A DNA stretch of 18,873 nt. Origin: Betaproteobacteria bacterium. GTDB lineage: Bacteria > Pseudomonadota > Gammaproteobacteria > Burkholderiales > SG8-39. The translations under genes and the position numbers were made by a program. The DNA is taken from NCBI GenBank assembly GCA_012274205.1, contig JAAOZY010000221.1:1-18873 (forward strand). The letters are read 5' to 3'. The notes under the pieces are model-generated. The model was not told where the DNA came from and searched no databases. It saw only the letters and a program-made list of their open reading frames with translations. Shown in pieces: positions 15,880 through 18,873 of this stretch. Within the stretch, counting starts at the first letter, position 1. Each line of letters begins with the position of its first letter.

Positions 15880-17379
15880 ATGCAACTGAAATCGATCCAG
15901 GTGACGCTGCTTTTCATTGCGTTCGCGTTGACTTTCCTGTGGCTTAACGCGGATACCGCCATGTCTGTTGCGCCGTGGATCGATGAAGTGATGCAGGTGG
16001 ATGCGGCCGTCAATTTGTACTTTGGCAATAGCTGGGTCAGCACCGCTTGGCCATCACAATCGCAATATCAATTCTGGGCGGCAAACAACCCACTTTATAC
16101 GCTGCTTGTCTATTTCTGGATTTCGATCTTCGGCTTTGCTCCAGTGATTGTTCGGAGCTTGAACTATGTACTGGCGCTCGCAATAGCCTGGCTGATTGCC
16201 GACACCAGCCAACGCATGGGATGGGTGCGATCGACTTGGGCGCGCTCCTTGTTGGTGGTGCTGCTTGCGTGCGGCCAGGGATTTAGTTTTGTCTATCGCA
16301 GCGGTCGCGCCGATCTTGTTACGATGCTCGTCGTTGTGCTCCTGCTGTGGACATATTTTTGCGTCGCTGATCCGATCAGACGCAGATTTCAGCTGGGTGC
16401 TATCGCATTGCTGCTGGTGCCATCGGGGCTGCAATCCATACCCTATGCGGCATTACTCCTTGGCCTGGAATATCTGTTTTCGCGAAAGCTGCGCCTCCCG
16501 GATTTGACGGCAATAGGCTTGGGTTGCGCTGTTGGCGGCCTGATCCTGGCCGCGCTTTTTGCGTGGAATCAGTCGTTGACGGCATACATCTCGCAAACCT
16601 ATGCGTCCGGCTACAACATGGTGGGGGCGGTGTTCCAGGCAACAGTCGTACAGGACAGTGCGGCGATTTCCAGAATGCAGACCCTGATCAAGGCGCTTTC
16701 ACCAGCAAGCGTCCTGCAGACTATAGCTGCCGATACAAGCGTGTTGCCGCTGATAATCTTCCTGTCGGGCGTCTTGCTGCTGCTTTGGCGAGACAGAAAT
16801 GCGGAAGCGATACCCGCGGCAATCGCCGGCTTGACCGCCGCCATTCTGATCCCTTACGGAATGTTGGTTGCGGGGCGCTATCCCATTTACTACGAGTGGA
16901 TGGGGGCGGCTCCTTTGGCATTGTGCTTCACCGCCGCACTGGAGCGCGTGTGGAACACGCGGAAGTACGGGCTGGTGTCATTCGGGATTGCCGCTGCCAT
17001 TACTTCGATTTTGCTGGGCATGCCATCCGTAGTCTGGCGCGAAGTACAAAAGACGCCGCCGGCTGAATACAGTGCAATTGACCGAATATTGCGTGACGAG
17101 GTGCGGCCGGGGGAAGTCATATATGGGGACCCCGTCATGTACTACGCAGCGAAAATGGCCGGTATTCGATTTTTTTCAACCTCGTATGCAGGCGGCCGCG
17201 GGTATCCGCGCATGACAGAGGAGGAGCGCTCTCACATCTCAGTTCTGATCGTCGCGCCAGGGCAAGCCGGTTCGTCGTTCGAGAAATTGGGAGGCGGTTG
17301 GACCAGGCTGCGTGCGTATCGATCGCCTTACGGATCTACGCTCGCTATATACCGGCGCACGAAGACCCAAACCCAATAG
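15880..17379 (+). CDS. GT-C type integral-membrane glycosyltransferase (ArnT/PMT-like)
   Basis: The 499-residue protein has a membrane helix at 6-22 and then a periplasmic loop with APWIDEVMQVDAAVNLYFG. The Asp-Glu pair (D35, E36) matches the acidic catalytic motif of GT-C enzymes that use polyprenyl-phosphate sugars. About ten more hydrophobic segments follow, then a soluble C-terminal part with EYSAIDRILRDEVRPGEVIYGDP. It would transfer a sugar on the periplasmic side; the acceptor is unknown. The frame is open back to a TTG at 15820, but that part overlaps the transposase remnant, so the ATG at 15880 is preferred; neither has a good Shine-Dalgarno. G+C is low: line 16081-16140 has 26 of 60, against 48 of 60 at 11521-11580 in tsaD. 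It converges on galE. Confidence 0.8.
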   Translation: MQLKSIQVTLLFIAFALTFLWLNADTAMSVAPWIDEVMQVDAAVNLYFGNSWVSTAWPSQSQYQFWAANNPLYTLLVYFWISIFGFAPVIVRSLNYVLALAIAWLIADTSQRMGWVRSTWARSLLVVLLACGQGFSFVYRSGRADLVTMLVVVLLLWTYFCVADPIRRRFQLGAIALLLVPSGLQSIPYAALLLGLEYLFSRKLRLPDLTAIGLGCAVGGLILAALFAWNQSLTAYISQTYASGYNMVGAVFQATVVQDSAAISRMQTLIKALSPASVLQTIAADTSVLPLIIFLSGVLLLLWRDRNAEAIPAAIAGLTAAILIPYGMLVAGRYPIYYEWMGAAPLALCFTAALERVWNTRKYGLVSFGIAAAITSILLGMPSVVWREVQKTPPAEYSAIDRILRDEVRPGEVIYGDPVMYYAAKMAGIRFFSTSYAGGRGYPRMTEEERSHISVLIVAPGQAGSSFEKLGGGWTRLRAYRSPYGSTLAIYRRTKTQTQ

Positions 17380-17417
17380 CCGGGTCGAGCGTTTTCAACA
17401 GCGTAATGGGCTGATTT

Positions 17418-18434
17418 TCAGCTTGTGGGTGACGGTTGCCGCGAAAACCAGCGCCACGCAGTGTCAACAATGTCTGAAAGCTCATTGAAATGCGGCGACC
17501 AGCCTAGTTCCGTACGAGCCAGCGCTGCGCTCGCCACCAGCCGCGCCGGATCGCCGGCACGTCTGGTGGCGATCTTGTACCGAATGTCCTGCCCGGTCAC
17601 GTGGCGGCAAGTCTCGATTACTTCCTTTACCGAATAACCTTTCCCGGTACCCAAGTTGAATGCGTTGAATCCCGAAACCTTCCCGCCCAAGAGCCGCTCC
17701 ATTGCGAGCAAGTGTGCGGCGCAGAGGTCAGCGATGTGCACATAGTCGCGGATGCAGCTGCCGTCTGGTGTGTCAAAATCGTCGCCGAATACGTTCAACT
17801 GCGTATCTTCGGGGTTTCCTCCTGCGCGTACGCGGAGGGCCTCCTTGATGACTAGTGGAATAAGGTGCGTCTCCGGATCATGCCGTTCGCCCAATTCGCC
17901 CTCGGGGTCGCATCCGGCCGCATTGAAATAGCGCAATGCAGCGGTGTCAAACCCATATGCACGCCCATAGTCCGACATCGCTCGTTCAGCCGTTAGCTTG
18001 GTCATGCCGTATGGATTGACGGGAAGTTGCGGATGGCTCTCGCTCATGGGCAGTGCAACCGGATCGCCATAGGTGCTGCAGGTCGAGGAAAATACCAGGC
18101 GTGAAACGTCCGCTCTACGCATCGCTTCCAGAAGATTGATGGTTCCGATCACGTTGTTGGCATAATACTTCGCGGGGTTCTGAACCGATTCGCCAACATA
18201 GCAACTCGCGGCGAAGTGCATTACCACTTCAATTCGACCCGCCCCAAACGCGCGCGCGACATCGGCCTCGCGCCGCAAATCGCCTTCGACTAGTTTGGCT
18301 CCCGCAGTGGCATCCCTGTGGCCGGTGGAAAGATTGTCCAGGACCGTCACCTGATGTCCTTCGCGGACGAGTAGCTTCACCATGTGCGAACCGATGTACC
18401 CGGCGCCACCAGTGACAAGTATGCTTAGTTTCAT
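17418..18434 (-). CDS. galE: UDP-glucose 4-epimerase GalE
   Basis: The 338-residue SDR enzyme interconverts UDP-glucose and UDP-galactose, supplying galactose for polysaccharide synthesis. It has the NAD-binding TGGAGYIGSH (8-17), HFAASCYVGES, FSSTCSTYGDP with the catalytic Ser/Thr, and NPYGMTK with the Tyr-x3-Lys pair. RYFNAAGCDPEGELGE and CIRDYVHIADL for the substrate side follow. The length equals E. coli GalE. The frame extends 45 codons upstream, but MKLSILVTGG at 18434 is the family start. The upstream GT2 gene ends 10 nt before the ATG, so the two form an operon. Some homologues also epimerise N-acetylated sugars, which cannot be excluded here. Confidence 0.96.
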   Translation of the reverse strand: MKLSILVTGGAGYIGSHMVKLLVREGHQVTVLDNLSTGHRDATAGAKLVEGDLRREADVARAFGAGRIEVVMHFAASCYVGESVQNPAKYYANNVIGTINLLEAMRRADVSRLVFSSTCSTYGDPVALPMSESHPQLPVNPYGMTKLTAERAMSDYGRAYGFDTAALRYFNAAGCDPEGELGERHDPETHLIPLVIKEALRVRAGGNPEDTQLNVFGDDFDTPDGSCIRDYVHIADLCAAHLLAMERLLGGKVSGFNAFNLGTGKGYSVKEVIETCRHVTGQDIRYKIATRRAGDPARLVASAALARTELGWSPHFNELSDIVDTAWRWFSRQPSPTS

Positions 18435-18444
18435 TCGATAATCT

Positions 18445-18873
18445 TCAAGAATCGCGGTCCCCGCTCGGCCCGTCGCTTCGCTTTGACAAATCGTGCTGGA
18501 GAAGTCGAAGCGAGAGCAGCAACTCAGCAACGGCGCGCTGGAAGGAATAGAACAGGCCCGCGCGCCCATCCAGAATCAAGCCCTGTACGAACAGGCAATA
18601 ACACAGCATCGCAAACGGCGCGACAACGCGAAGCTTGCGGATTCGCCCGGACCAGCCTAGAGCCGACCAATCGGCAGCGAGCAGCTTCCCCGCTTCCAGG
18701 CGCATGTACTGATCCTGGGCCGCGATCCATCGCGACAAGGATTTGCGATCGTCGTGAAAGATCACTCCGGAAAGCGGTTGAACCCTTCCGCTGACGGTGA
18801 CTCGTTGAGTGTGCCCATCGTCGGCGTAAGCTGCCCCCCCACGGCGAAATAGGACAGTAACGGGCGTATAGAC
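18445..18873 (-). CDS. GT2-family glycosyltransferase, C-terminal part (5' end beyond window)
   Basis: The frame is open from the window edge for 142 residues. It contains LFRRGGAAYADDGHTQRVTV, IFHDDRKSLSRWIAAQDQYMRLEA and FAMLCYCLFVQGLILDGRAG. This is the characteristic tail of WaaE/KdtX-like GT2 glycosyltransferases: the H-x-DDR-x-LSRW helix, then a membrane-associated hydrophobic segment and an Arg/Leu-rich amphipathic end. The catalytic Rossmann part lies outside. Seven C (18834-18840) fall in the Gly-Gly codons near residues 12-13 of the visible part. It is immediately upstream of galE, 10 nt apart, and belongs to the same cluster of surface-glycan genes. Confidence 0.82.
   Translation of the reverse strand, partial: VYTPVTVLFRRGGAAYADDGHTQRVTVSGRVQPLSGVIFHDDRKSLSRWIAAQDQYMRLEAGKLLAADWSALGWSGRIRKLRVVAPFAMLCYCLFVQGLILDGRAGLFYSFQRAVAELLLSLRLLQHDLSKRSDGPSGDRDS

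Overview
The window looks like chromosomal DNA of a high-GC betaproteobacterium. This rests on the gene order rpsU - yqeY - dnaG - rpoD - tRNA, on an RpoD with a long Lys/Ala-rich N-terminal extension, and on the protein styles. The genus cannot be fixed from sequence alone. The core macromolecular-synthesis operon is flanked on both sides by surface-polysaccharide and envelope genes.

Left flank (1-5527). A PqqD-family chaperone-like protein, cut by the window edge, is divergent from an NTP_transf_5-type nucleotidyltransferase. This pair is known from HPr-kinase-related and RiPP-like loci, so such a locus probably continues to the left. Next, on the minus strand, is a module read right to left: a membrane-anchored TPR-like protein, an exported protein with a duplicated FecR domain, and an O-antigen ligase/polymerase. 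The TPR and FecR genes are 3 nt apart. A hairpin terminator separates FecR from the ligase. The TPR gene begins only 14 nt after the CCA end of a tRNA-Ile(CAU).

Core (5542-12243). On the minus strand are rpsU (with a clear TATAAT promoter), yqeY, an intrinsic terminator followed by a separate promoter, then dnaG, rpoD and the tRNA. Divergent from rpsU is tsaD, followed 2 nt later by a 52-residue two-helix membrane protein. The rpsU-tsaD gap holds a two-headed REP-like palindromic element.

Right flank (12302-18873). An exopolysaccharide or LPS type cluster holds a GT4 glycosyltransferase, a NodU/CmcH-type carbamoyltransferase, a GT-C type integral-membrane glycosyltransferase, galE and the 3' end of a GT2 glycosyltransferase. 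From about 15.5 kb the G+C drops visibly, and a degraded IS5-like transposase remnant marks the junction. This suggests the distal part was acquired or exchanged.

The most unusual signal is a set of REP-like palindromic repeats (GTGGGAG/GTTTGGGAG headed) that sit not only between genes but in frame inside three genes within 2.5 kb: tsaD (11975-12023), the GT4 gene (12951-13001) and the carbamoyltransferase (14316-14411). The tsaD and GT4 copies match at 46 of 49 positions plus a 2-nt indel, although they are read from opposite strands. Each appears to add a short peptide at a point where the family normally has none. This resembles the protein-embedded palindromic elements described in Rickettsia.
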